From: Streptomyces flaveolus
GTDB taxonomy: Bacteria; Actinomycetota; Actinomycetes; Streptomycetales; Streptomycetaceae
Reading direction: 5' to 3'
Length of the DNA: 64,000 nt
Assembly (NCBI RefSeq): GCF_014648815.1
Contig: NZ_BMRV01000009.1
Location: 62,001-126,000 of the forward strand
Shown: positions 57,095 to 64,000 of the stretch, in pieces
Layout: the number at the start of each line of letters is the position of its first letter
How positions within the stretch are numbered: the first letter of the stretch is position 1
The notes under the pieces: model-generated
What the model was told of the DNA's origin: nothing
The model's database searches: none
What the model saw: the letters and a program-made list of their open reading frames with translations, nothing else
Position numbers and translations under genes: made by a program

Positions 57095-58287
57095 TGGCGC
57101 AGCACGCCACCTGGGACACCCACCCGGAACCGCTCCCGGTCGACTCCGCCCCCGTGCCCGAGTACGGCACCGGCTCCCTCGCCGACCTGCTGCCCACGCT
57201 GGCCGCCGGCCTCGGCGTCCCCGGCATGACCGCGGGCATCACGGAACTGACCCCCGCCGACCGGAACTGCGTGTTCCTGGTCGACGGCCTCGGCTGGGAG
57301 CAGCTGCGGGCCCACCCGGACGAAGCCCCCTTCCTGAACTCCCTGCTCGGCAGCTCACGCGGCGGCACCGGACGCCCGGTCACCGCCGGCTACCCGGCGA
57401 CCACCGCCACCTCCCTCGCCTCCGTCGGCACCGGCCTGCCGCCGGGCGCCCACGGCCTGCCCGGCTACACCGTGCGCAATCCGGACACCGGCGCGCTGAT
57501 GAACCAGCTGCGCTGGCAGCCGTGGACCCCGCCGGCCGCCTGGCAGCCGTACCCCACCGTCTTCGGCCTCGCCGAGCAGGCCGGCGTGCACGCCGGCCAG
57601 GTCTCCTCCCCGACCTTCGCGAACACCCCGCTGACCAAGATCGCCCTCAGCGGCGGCACCTTCCACGGCCGGCTCTCCGGCGAGGACCGCATGGACGTCG
57701 CGGCCGAGCAGCTGGCCGCCGCCGACCGCGCCCTGGTCTACACGTACTACGCGGAGGTCGACGGCGCCGGCCACCGCTACGGCGTGGACTCCGACACCTG
57801 GCGCGGCCAGCTGATGCACGTCGACCGGCTGGCCCAGCGCCTGGCCGAGCAGCTGCCGCCGCGCAGCGCCCTCTACGTCACCGCCGACCACGGCATGATC
57901 GACGTGCCCTTCGACGAGGACCACCGCATCGACTTCGACGAGGACTGGGAGCTGAAGGCGGGCGTCGCCCTCCTCGGGGGAGAGGGCCGCGCGCGGCACG
58001 TGTACGCCGTCCCCGGCGCCCACAACGACGTGCTGACCTGCTGGCGCGAGGTGCTCGGCGAGCAGTTCTGGGTGGCGTCCCGCGACGAGGCGATCGAGGC
58101 CGGCTGGTTCGGCCCCCGCATCGACGACCGGGTGTACGGCCGCATCGGCGACGTGGTCGCCGCCGCGCGTGACGACGTCCTGCTCATCGCCTCCGAGCGG
58201 GAGCCGAGGGAGTCGGCGATGGTCGGCAACCACGGTTCGATGACCCCCGCCGAGCAGCTCGTCCCCCTGCTCGAAGTGCGTTCCTGA
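57094..58287 (+). CDS. alkaline phosphatase-superfamily nucleotide pyrophosphatase/phosphodiesterase
   Basis: A 397-residue cytoplasmic member of the NPP branch. Metal and catalytic positions are visible: Leu-Val-Asp-Gly-Leu-Gly near 67, the nucleophile in Tyr-Pro-Ala-Thr-Thr-Ala-Thr near 98, Asp-Gly-Ala-Gly-His near 225, Thr-Ala-Asp-His-Gly near 268 and Gly-Asn-His-Gly-Ser-Met near 383. Threonine as nucleophile is as in NPPs. The substrate, a nucleotide or other phosphodiester, is undetermined. It is coupled to the DUF5998 gene and followed by tdk after 48 bp. Confidence 0.9.
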   Translation: MAQHATWDTHPEPLPVDSAPVPEYGTGSLADLLPTLAAGLGVPGMTAGITELTPADRNCVFLVDGLGWEQLRAHPDEAPFLNSLLGSSRGGTGRPVTAGYPATTATSLASVGTGLPPGAHGLPGYTVRNPDTGALMNQLRWQPWTPPAAWQPYPTVFGLAEQAGVHAGQVSSPTFANTPLTKIALSGGTFHGRLSGEDRMDVAAEQLAAADRALVYTYYAEVDGAGHRYGVDSDTWRGQLMHVDRLAQRLAEQLPPRSALYVTADHGMIDVPFDEDHRIDFDEDWELKAGVALLGGEGRARHVYAVPGAHNDVLTCWREVLGEQFWVASRDEAIEAGWFGPRIDDRVYGRIGDVVAAARDDVLLIASEREPRESAMVGNHGSMTPAEQLVPLLEVRS

Positions 58288-58335
58288 CGCCCTGCCCCCC
58301 ACTCGACCCCACTGCCGAAAGGTGCTCAACCCCTC

Positions 58336-58986
58336 ATGCCCGAGCTGGTGTTCTTCTCCGGAACGATGGACTGCGGGAAGTCGACACTGGCTCTCCAGAT
58401 CGAGCACAACCGCTCGGCGCGGGGCCTGGCGGGCATCATCTTCACGCGCGACGACCGCGCGGGCGAGGGCAAGCTCTCCTCCCGCCTCGGTCTGGTCACG
58501 GACGCGGTGGAGGTGGAGGACGGACACGATCTGTACGCGCACGTCGTCGACCATCTCTCGCAGGGCGGCCGCGCGGACTACGTGATCGCGGACGAGGCGC
58601 AGTTCCTCGCGCCGGAGCAGATCGACCAGCTCGCGCGTGTGGTCGACGACCTCGAACTCGACGTGTACGCCTTCGGCATCACCACGGACTTCCGCTCCAA
58701 GCTGTTCCCCGGCTCCCAGCGGCTGGTCGAACTCGCCGACCGCGTCGAGGTGCTCCAGGTCGAGGCCCTGTGCTGGTGCGGCGCCCGCGCCACGCACAAC
58801 GCCCGGACCGTAGGCGGCGTCATGGTCGTCGAGGGCGCCCAGGTGGTCGTCGGCGACGTCACCCACTCCTCCGACGAGGTCGGTTACGAGGTCCTGTGCC
58901 GACGCCACCACCGCCGCCGCATGACGGCGGCGACGGCCCACGCGGCGGCGTTGTCGCCGGACGTGCTGCCCGTCACCCCGGTCTGA
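58336..58986 (+). CDS. tdk: thymidine kinase, type II
   Basis: A 216-residue thymidine kinase. The P-loop is Gly-Thr-Met-Asp-Cys-Gly-Lys-Ser-Thr (residues 9-17), Asp-Glu-Ala-Gln-Phe-Leu supplies the catalytic glutamate near 87, and a structural zinc is held by Cys-Trp-Cys and a later Cys-Arg-Arg-His. It salvages thymidine to dTMP. It is third in a rightward run with the DUF5998 and phosphodiesterase genes, and a salvage link with a nucleotide phosphodiesterase is plausible. Confidence 0.95.
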   Translation: MPELVFFSGTMDCGKSTLALQIEHNRSARGLAGIIFTRDDRAGEGKLSSRLGLVTDAVEVEDGHDLYAHVVDHLSQGGRADYVIADEAQFLAPEQIDQLARVVDDLELDVYAFGITTDFRSKLFPGSQRLVELADRVEVLQVEALCWCGARATHNARTVGGVMVVEGAQVVVGDVTHSSDEVGYEVLCRRHHRRRMTAATAHAAALSPDVLPVTPV

Positions 58987-59075
58987 CACGGGGCGCGGCC
59001 CGCGGGTGGGGTTGACGCGCCGTCAGGTGGTGAGCGTCACTGTTCCGGTCTCGCTTCCACGTGATCGGAGAAGGC

Positions 59076-59957
59076 ATGAAGCCCCGTTTCCGACGTCCCG
59101 TCCGCGCCCACCGCGCCTCCGCCGCCCTCCTCTCCGCCGCCCTGCTGGCCGCGGCGGCACCGGCGTCCGCCCTGGACGGGGACGCCCCCGGGTCCCGGGC
59201 CCCGGCGGTGCCGTTGCGGGTGGCCACCTACAACATCCACGCCGGAGCCGGCGCCGACCAGGTCTTCGACCTCGACCGCACCGCCGAGGCCGTCCGCGAC
59301 CTGAGGGCCGACGTGATCGGCCTCCAGGAGGTCGACGTGCACTGGGGCGCGCGCAGCGACTTCGTCGACGAGGCCCGGGCCCTGGCCGAGAAGCTGGACA
59401 TGCGGGTGTACTTCGCGCCGATCTACGACCTGGACCCGGCCGCCCCGGGCGCGGAACGCCGGCAGTACGGCGTCGCCGTGCTGAGCCGCCACCCGATCCT
59501 CGAGGCGGAGAACCACGAGATCACCCGGCTCTCCACCCAGACCTCGGAACCCGTGCCGGCCCCGGCGCCCGGCTTCGCCGAGGTGACCGTCAACGTGCGG
59601 GGCGCGCACACGCACGTCTACGTCACGCACCTCGACTACCGGGCCGACCCCTCGATCCGGGCGGCCCAGGTGGACGACATGCTCGAGGTGCTGGCCGCCG
59701 ACCGCGGACCGAAGATCCTCGTCGGCGACTTCAACGCCGAACCCACGGCCCCGGAACTGGCCCCGCTGTGGCGCGAGCTGCGGGATGCCGCCCCCGGTGG
59801 CGGCGGGACGTACCCGGCCGTCGACCCGGTCAAGCGCATCGACCTGGTCACCGTCTCGCCCGACATCACCGTGGCCGGCGCCCGGGAGGTGGCGACCGGG
59901 GCGTCGGACCACCGCCCCGTGGTCACGGATCTGAAGCTGCACCGGCGCGGCCGCTGA
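59076..59957 (+). CDS. secreted endonuclease/exonuclease/phosphatase-family hydrolase
   Basis: A 293-residue protein. Residues 1-34 are a signal peptide with a twin-Arg-like, strongly basic start and an Ala-Ser-Ala site. The EEP fold is clear: Thr-Tyr-Asn-Ile-His at the first strand, Leu-Gln-Glu-Val-Asp with the metal glutamate, Gly-Asp-Phe-Asn-Ala-Glu-Pro near 220 and the catalytic Ser-Asp-His-Arg-Pro near the C-terminus. Substrates of the family range from nucleic acids to phospholipids and inositol phosphates. ATG 59076 follows GGAGAAGGC; a GTG at 59061 would include the ribosome site. Confidence 0.9.
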   Translation: MKPRFRRPVRAHRASAALLSAALLAAAAPASALDGDAPGSRAPAVPLRVATYNIHAGAGADQVFDLDRTAEAVRDLRADVIGLQEVDVHWGARSDFVDEARALAEKLDMRVYFAPIYDLDPAAPGAERRQYGVAVLSRHPILEAENHEITRLSTQTSEPVPAPAPGFAEVTVNVRGAHTHVYVTHLDYRADPSIRAAQVDDMLEVLAADRGPKILVGDFNAEPTAPELAPLWRELRDAAPGGGGTYPAVDPVKRIDLVTVSPDITVAGAREVATGASDHRPVVTDLKLHRRGR

Positions 59958-59999
59958 ACAACCCATCGAACAAACGATCATCGGTGGAGCGGACGAGGA

Positions 60000-60005
60000 T
60001 ATGAT
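60000..60005 (+). promoter_or_regulatory. -10 hexamer of the tRNA-like gene
   Basis: TATGAT lies so that start seven bases downstream falls on 60012, the first base of the acceptor stem. No convincing -35 is seen. Confidence 0.5.
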
Positions 60006-60011
60006 CTCCCC

Positions 60012-60090
60012 GGCAAGGCCGTAGCGCAGAGGTCGTCGCGCCCACGCATCAAGCTGGAGGACGTCGGTTCGAATCCGACCGGCCTTGCCA
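60012..60090 (+). tRNA. atypical tRNA-like RNA, 10-bp acceptor, possible UCA anticodon
   Basis: The RNA folds as a tRNA: acceptor GGCAAGGCCG (60012-60021) with CGGCCTTGCC (60080-60089), then TA as positions 8-9, a D-arm GCGC/GCGC with A14 and G18-G19 equivalents, and a T-arm GTCGG-TTCGAAT-CCGAC. The acceptor is 10 bp, where canonical tRNAs have 7. The anticodon arm is irregular: CCA/TGG plus an inner G-C after a bulged C45, giving loop CAUCAAG with UCA in the anticodon place. The variable region is short, which argues against tRNA-Sec. CCA is not encoded (ACC follows). It may be a non-canonical tRNA, a tRNA mimic or a decayed tRNA. Confidence 0.65.
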
Positions 60091-60195
60091 CCCTTGTCGT
60101 GGAGAGAGTCGATTGGCGTCGGTCCGTCCCGGGCGGGCGGAGGGCGATGCCGCCCTCGGCGCGCCGGGCACCGGCGACGGACCGGTGGAGTGGTG

Positions 60196-61329
60196 ATGAC
60201 GCAGCCGACACCCGTGCGCTGCCCGGCGATCGAGCACCCGGACATCCCGATCGGCGACCCCGCCGGCCTGGACCCGCTGCTGGCCCGGCTGAGGTCGGAG
60301 CGAGCGGTGGAGACCGACGAGACCTTCCGGGTCGGCACCCTGCGTGCGGACGGCCGCGTCGACCTCTGCAAGCATGGGCTCGGAGCGGCCGGCGCCGCCC
60401 GCCTGATGCCCGTCGCCGCCACCTCGCCGCACGCCCGGCACCTCCTGCTCGGCACCAACGCCGTCGGCGACGAAGGGGCGTCGACGGTCGCCCGGGCACT
60501 CGGCGACGGCCACAACCTGCACACGCTCTACCTCGGCTGCAACCGCATCGGCCCGGAGGGCGTCGCCGCGCTCGCCGACGTGCTGTCGGCGGACGCGACC
60601 GTGCGTGCCCTGTGGCTCAAGCGCAATCCGGTGGGTGACGACGGTTCCCGCGCCCTCGCCGCGATGCTCCGCCGCAACGCCACGGTGCGCACCCTCGACC
60701 TGGTCAACACCGGCCTCACCACCACGGGGCTGCGCGCGCTGCTCGACGCCCTCACCGGCCGCCCGCGCCCGGTGGAACGCCTCTTCCTCGGCGGGAACGG
60801 CCTGGCCGCAGACGCCGCCGGGCTGCTGGCCGCGCTGATCCGCGACGCGGGCGTGCGCGAGCTGTACCTGCCCGCCAACCACCTCGGCGACGAGGGCGCC
60901 GCCGTCCTCGCGGCCGCGGCCGACCCCGGACGGCCGGTGCGGCTCGGGCTGGGCGGCAACGGGATCGGCCCCGCCGGGGCGCGCGCCCTCGCCGGCGCCC
61001 TGGACGGCATCGAGGCGCTCGACCTGGGCCGGCCGCCGTCGGAGCGGAGCCTCGGCGCCCCCGCCAACGCCACCGGTGACGAAGGCGCCCACGCCCTGGC
61101 CGCCGCCCTGCGCGGCAGCCCACTGCGCCGGCTGGAGCTGCGCCACACCGGACTCACCGGGCGGGGCGCGAAGTCCCTGCTGGCGGCCGTGCCGGACGGC
61201 TCACCGCTGGAGTACGTCGGCCTGGGCCCCGGACTGCCCCGCCGGGTGAAGCGGTCCCTGACCCAGCGCCTGCGGTCCGCCGGCGGGGCCCATCCGGACC
61301 TCAGCGCGATAGGAAGTGTCTACCGGTGA
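60196..61329 (+). CDS. leucine-rich-repeat protein of ribonuclease-inhibitor type
   Basis: A 377-residue protein starting at ATG 60196 (GGAG seven bases upstream). After about 70 residues it is a series of repeats near 28 residues long with the pattern Gly-Asp-Glu-Gly-Ala...Leu-Ala...Leu-x-x-Leu-x-Leu-x-x-Asn, for example His-Thr-Leu-Tyr-Leu-Gly-Cys-Asn-Arg-Ile-Gly-Pro-Glu-Gly. No signal peptide or membrane segment is seen, so it is cytoplasmic and probably a binding or scaffold protein. Its stop overlaps the GTG of the ankyrin gene, making it first in a coupled operon with an AAA+ ATPase. Confidence 0.88.
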   Translation: MTQPTPVRCPAIEHPDIPIGDPAGLDPLLARLRSERAVETDETFRVGTLRADGRVDLCKHGLGAAGAARLMPVAATSPHARHLLLGTNAVGDEGASTVARALGDGHNLHTLYLGCNRIGPEGVAALADVLSADATVRALWLKRNPVGDDGSRALAAMLRRNATVRTLDLVNTGLTTTGLRALLDALTGRPRPVERLFLGGNGLAADAAGLLAALIRDAGVRELYLPANHLGDEGAAVLAAAADPGRPVRLGLGGNGIGPAGARALAGALDGIEALDLGRPPSERSLGAPANATGDEGAHALAAALRGSPLRRLELRHTGLTGRGAKSLLAAVPDGSPLEYVGLGPGLPRRVKRSLTQRLRSAGGAHPDLSAIGSVYR

Positions 61330-63107
61330 GCGCGCGCCCCGTCCTCCCGTGCTTCTCACCGGAGGAGGCGTCGAGTTGGCGGCGGATCCGCCGCTACGCG
61401 GTGCCCCGGACGATGATCGAGCGCGCGGCCGAACGCCGCTCGGCCGGCGACTGGCGCGGGGCCTGCGCGGCGGCCGGTGTCGACGTTGCCGTCGACCTGC
61501 CGGAGATCGCCGAGCACTGCGGCCACGAGGTGGCCGAGGCCCTGGCGGACGACCTGCGCCACCTGGTCCCCGACCTGCTGCGCTGGCACCTGCCCCGCAT
61601 ACTGGGCGGATGGACCACCCTCGACACCGGTCGCACCGTGGTCCTCGCCCGCTACCGGCCGGTGCGGGCGGCCGAAGGGCCCCGGGCCACGCCGTACCTC
61701 CACGTCACCACGCCGCCGATGCGGGAGGGCCCGCAGCGCGTCACCCTGCGCTTCGGCACGGTCCGGGACGAGAAGGCCGCGGGCGTCTTCGGCCCACGGA
61801 CCGACGACTGGCGGTACGCCCGGCACCTGTGGGACGCGCGGCGCACCGGCGAACTGCGTGAGCGGTGCGGCGGCACCGACCGGCCGCCGTTCTTCCACCC
61901 CGACGCCAGGCCGCGCGGAACGGAGGAACTGCCCACGGCGGATCCCGGCTCCGGCGACGCGGCGGCACGGGCCGAATGGGCCACCCTGCTGCACCACGGG
62001 GACGGCATCCGGGCGGCCTTCGACGCGGTCGGCATCGAGGCCGACCTGACCCCACCGGACACCCGGACGCGGTACCCGGCCGACCCGGCGTGGTTGCTCC
62101 GCAGGATCGCGCTCGGCCACACCCGTCTGGAGCCCGAGGTCCGCCTGCTGACGGACGAGGGGGTGGGGGGCCGCTTCCTCATCGCCGGCGACTGGCGGAT
62201 GAACATCCTGCTGGAGCCGGCGTCCCCCGGCGGTACCGGGCTGCGGCTCCGTGCCGTCGACCCGAAGGAAGCCGACGGCGTGCCCTTCCTGCCCGAGGCG
62301 CTCTGGCGCAGGCTCCCCGACCTCGACCTGCTGTGCGCCGGAGGAGTCGAGCCGGCGCATCTGCACCCCCTGGTCCGCGAGGCGCTGTTCCCGGCCCTGC
62401 GGGTTCCCGAGGGGACCGTCGGCCCGCCGGGCCCCGACGCCCCCGCGCCCGTCCGGGTCCGGTGCCGCGGCGAGTGGCACGAGGTGGGCTTCCGTGCGGG
62501 CGGCGGACTCCTCCGCATGCCGCACAGCGACGAGGAGCAGCAGCGCGAACGGGCCCTGCGCGCCTTCGGAGGCGCCGTCGCCGGGTGTTTCGCCGTCCAG
62601 CAGACCTGGTCGTCGGGAAGCGGCCGGCTGCCGAAAGCCCTGCGTGCCCAGATGCGGGACCTGTTCCTGCGCGCCCAGCACGGGGACACCGACGGTGTGC
62701 TCGAACTCCTGGACGCGGGCGTGGATCCCCGGGTGCGCGGCGCCGGCCGGCGCACGCTGCTCCACGTACTGCACCTGCTCGACCACGAGCCGCTCCTGCC
62801 CCGGCTGATCGAGGAGGGCCTCGACCTCGAGGCCCGGGACCACCGGGACCGCACACCGCTGTTCGTGGCGGTGAACGACGGCGGTTCCCGGGCCCTGGTC
62901 GAAGCGTTGCTGGCCGCCGGCGCCCGCATCGACGTGGTCGACGATGCCGAGTACTCGCTGGCCCAGGTCGTGCGCCGGTTCAAGCGTGCCGACCTGGCCT
63001 TCCTGGCGGAACGGGTACGGACGGAGCATCCGGGCCTCGGCGCCGACTGGTGGGACGAGATGATGGACAACAACGAGGACCACGACGACGAGGACGAGGA
63101 CCGTTGA
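61326..63107 (+). CDS. ankyrin-repeat protein with large unrecognised N-terminal region
   Basis: A 593-residue protein. Residues 1 to about 430 are globular in composition but match no domain that I know; marked segments are Pro-Tyr-Leu-His-Val-Thr-Thr-Pro-Pro-Met, Trp-Arg-Tyr-Ala-Arg-His-Leu-Trp-Asp and Leu-Ile-Ala-Gly-Asp-Trp-Arg-Met. Ankyrin repeats run from about 445 to 570 (Gly-Asp-Thr-Asp-Gly-Val-Leu-Glu-Leu-Leu-Asp-Ala-Gly-Val-Asp, Arg-Thr-Pro-Leu-Phe-Val-Ala-Val). The chain ends in an acidic tail. The GTG overlaps the LRR gene stop, and its own TGA overlaps the TTG of the ATPase gene. Confidence 0.85.
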   Translation: MSARPVLPCFSPEEASSWRRIRRYAVPRTMIERAAERRSAGDWRGACAAAGVDVAVDLPEIAEHCGHEVAEALADDLRHLVPDLLRWHLPRILGGWTTLDTGRTVVLARYRPVRAAEGPRATPYLHVTTPPMREGPQRVTLRFGTVRDEKAAGVFGPRTDDWRYARHLWDARRTGELRERCGGTDRPPFFHPDARPRGTEELPTADPGSGDAAARAEWATLLHHGDGIRAAFDAVGIEADLTPPDTRTRYPADPAWLLRRIALGHTRLEPEVRLLTDEGVGGRFLIAGDWRMNILLEPASPGGTGLRLRAVDPKEADGVPFLPEALWRRLPDLDLLCAGGVEPAHLHPLVREALFPALRVPEGTVGPPGPDAPAPVRVRCRGEWHEVGFRAGGGLLRMPHSDEEQQRERALRAFGGAVAGCFAVQQTWSSGSGRLPKALRAQMRDLFLRAQHGDTDGVLELLDAGVDPRVRGAGRRTLLHVLHLLDHEPLLPRLIEEGLDLEARDHRDRTPLFVAVNDGGSRALVEALLAAGARIDVVDDAEYSLAQVVRRFKRADLAFLAERVRTEHPGLGADWWDEMMDNNEDHDDEDEDR

Positions 63108-64000
63108 GCACCGCACCCGGCTCCCGCACCGCGCCGACCCCGCTGGCCGCCGCGGACGACCTCGTCGCCCGGCTGCGCACCCGGCGCACCGAACCCGGGG
63201 CCAACCCCCAACTGGAGGCACTGGCCCTGGCCGTGACGGCCAATCAGCCCGTCCTGCTGTGGGGTGAGCCGGGCATCGGCAAGTCGGCCGCCCTGGAGCA
63301 ACTCGCCGCCGGACTCGGCCTCCCGCTGGAGACGGTCATCGCCAGCGTGCACGAGCCGTCGGACTTCGCCGGCCTGCCGATCGTCGGGGACGACCCGGCC
63401 GCGACCGGAGTGCCGATGGCCCCGCCCGACTGGGCGGTCCGACTCAAGCACGCCGGCCAGGGCCTGCTCTTCTTCGACGAACTGTCCTCCGCGCCACCGG
63501 CCGTGCAGGCGGCGCTGCTGCGGGTCGTCCTCGAACGCCGGGTCGGCAGCCTCGTCCTGCCCGACGCGGTGCGCATCGTCGCCGCCGCGAACCCGCCCTT
63601 CAGCGCCGCCGACGGCTGGCACCTCAGCCCGCCGCTCGCCAACCGCTTCGTCCACCTCCACTGGACCCACGACCCGGCCACGGTTGCCCGCGGCATGGCC
63701 GGCACCTGGCCGGAAGTGGCCGTTCCCCTGGTCGATCCGGGCAAGGTGCCCGGCGCCGTCGCGCGGGCCCGCGGCGCCGTCTCGGGTTTCCTCACCGCCC
63801 GCCCGGGACTGGTCCACCACATACCCGCCGACGCCGAGAGCCGCGGCCGGTCGTGGCCGTCCCCGCGGACCTGGGAGATGGCGCTGCGGCTGCTCGCCAC
63901 GGGCTACGCGACCGGTGCCGGTCGCGAGGCGGTGGCCGCCGCGCTCACCGGTGCCGTCGGGGACGGCGCGGGCATCGAACTGCTGTCGTACCTGGAACAC
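63104..64000 (+). CDS. MoxR-type AAA+ ATPase, C-terminus beyond window
   Basis: 299 codons are visible from TTG 63104, which overlaps the ankyrin gene stop as TTGA. Walker A is Gly-Glu-Pro-Gly-Ile-Gly-Lys-Ser near residue 54-61, Walker B Leu-Phe-Phe-Asp-Glu-Leu-Ser-Ser near 125, sensor 1 Ala-Ala-Ala-Asn-Pro-Pro near 163, and His-Glu-Pro-Ser-Asp-Phe-Ala-Gly-Leu-Pro near 85 is typical of the MoxR branch. MoxR ATPases work with a von Willebrand A-domain partner, normally the next gene; that would lie outside the window. With LRR and ankyrin partners it suggests an ATP-driven recognition or remodelling system. Confidence 0.9.
   Translation, partial: MSTAPGSRTAPTPLAAADDLVARLRTRRTEPGANPQLEALALAVTANQPVLLWGEPGIGKSAALEQLAAGLGLPLETVIASVHEPSDFAGLPIVGDDPAATGVPMAPPDWAVRLKHAGQGLLFFDELSSAPPAVQAALLRVVLERRVGSLVLPDAVRIVAAANPPFSAADGWHLSPPLANRFVHLHWTHDPATVARGMAGTWPEVAVPLVDPGKVPGAVARARGAVSGFLTARPGLVHHIPADAESRGRSWPSPRTWEMALRLLATGYATGAGREAVAAALTGAVGDGAGIELLSYLEH

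Noticed and set aside
60012..60090. tRNA-Sec (selC)
   Set aside because: UCA in the loop suggested it, but there is no long variable arm and the acceptor/T geometry (10+5) is not that of bacterial tRNA-Sec (8+5).
1..64000. insertion sequences, prophage or CRISPR
   Set aside because: No transposase or integrase motifs, no terminal inverted repeats around a gene and no regularly spaced repeats were seen.

Overview
The window is high-GC DNA from the chromosome core of a Streptomyces. The support is co-occurrence in order: lexA, nrdR-nrdJ, rnhB, recQ, a NUDIX regulator, an ABC gene, whiH, hrdB, parE, parC, a c-di-AMP riboswitch before an M23 peptidase, ptsH, an N-terminal-GNAT protein acetyltransferase and thymidine kinase. 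This order resembles the SCO5798-SCO5845 stretch of S. coelicolor as I remember it; I could not run an alignment. I see no transposase, integrase, CRISPR array or rRNA.

Layout. 1-4850: the end of a lipoprotein gene and a three-gene siderophore operon (PLP aminotransferase, NIS synthetase, GNAT acyltransferase). 4970-12070: DNA repair and dNTP supply: DinG-like helicase, lexA with an upstream SOS box, and nrdR-nrdJ behind two NrdR boxes 31 bp apart. 12070-18260: TerD, a DUF4937 protein, a histidine phosphatase, an ADP-ribosylglycohydrolase, a divergent TetR/MFS pair with twin operators, and rnhB. 18300-28500: two orphan hypothetical genes, RecQ fused to a phosphoribosyltransferase-like tail, a DUF4192 protein, a NUDIX-winged-helix regulator, a one-chain degenerate ABC protein, and whiH. 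28500-34500: hrdB, a secreted trypsin-like protease, a small zinc-ribbon protein and parE.

34500-43100: a LuxR-type remnant, a DUF485/sodium-solute symporter pair, a CitA/CitB-type two-component system, a sucrase/ferredoxin-like gene starting at an iron box, and two divergent citrate synthases, one carrying an N-terminal DNA-binding domain. This block looks like carboxylate sensing, uptake and entry into the TCA cycle. 43100-51000: a small hypothetical gene, an apparently frameshifted DUF6082 gene, a CobW-type GTPase, parC and an M16 peptidase pair. 51000-59960: c-di-AMP riboswitch and M23 peptidase, a GntR regulator, ptsH with a DasR-type operator, the GNAT/acyl-CoA-synthetase-like acetyltransferase, a DUF5998/phosphodiesterase pair, tdk and a secreted EEP-family hydrolase.

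The right end is the most unusual part. At 60012-60090 lies a tRNA-like RNA with a canonical T-loop and D-arm but a 10-bp acceptor stem and a possible UCA anticodon; a -10 hexamer lies exactly where transcription would begin at its first base. About 100 bp downstream begins a translationally coupled operon: leucine-rich-repeat protein, ankyrin-repeat protein with a large unrecognised N-terminal region, and a MoxR-type AAA+ ATPase that runs off the window. This operon and the RNA are my best candidates for an undescribed system.
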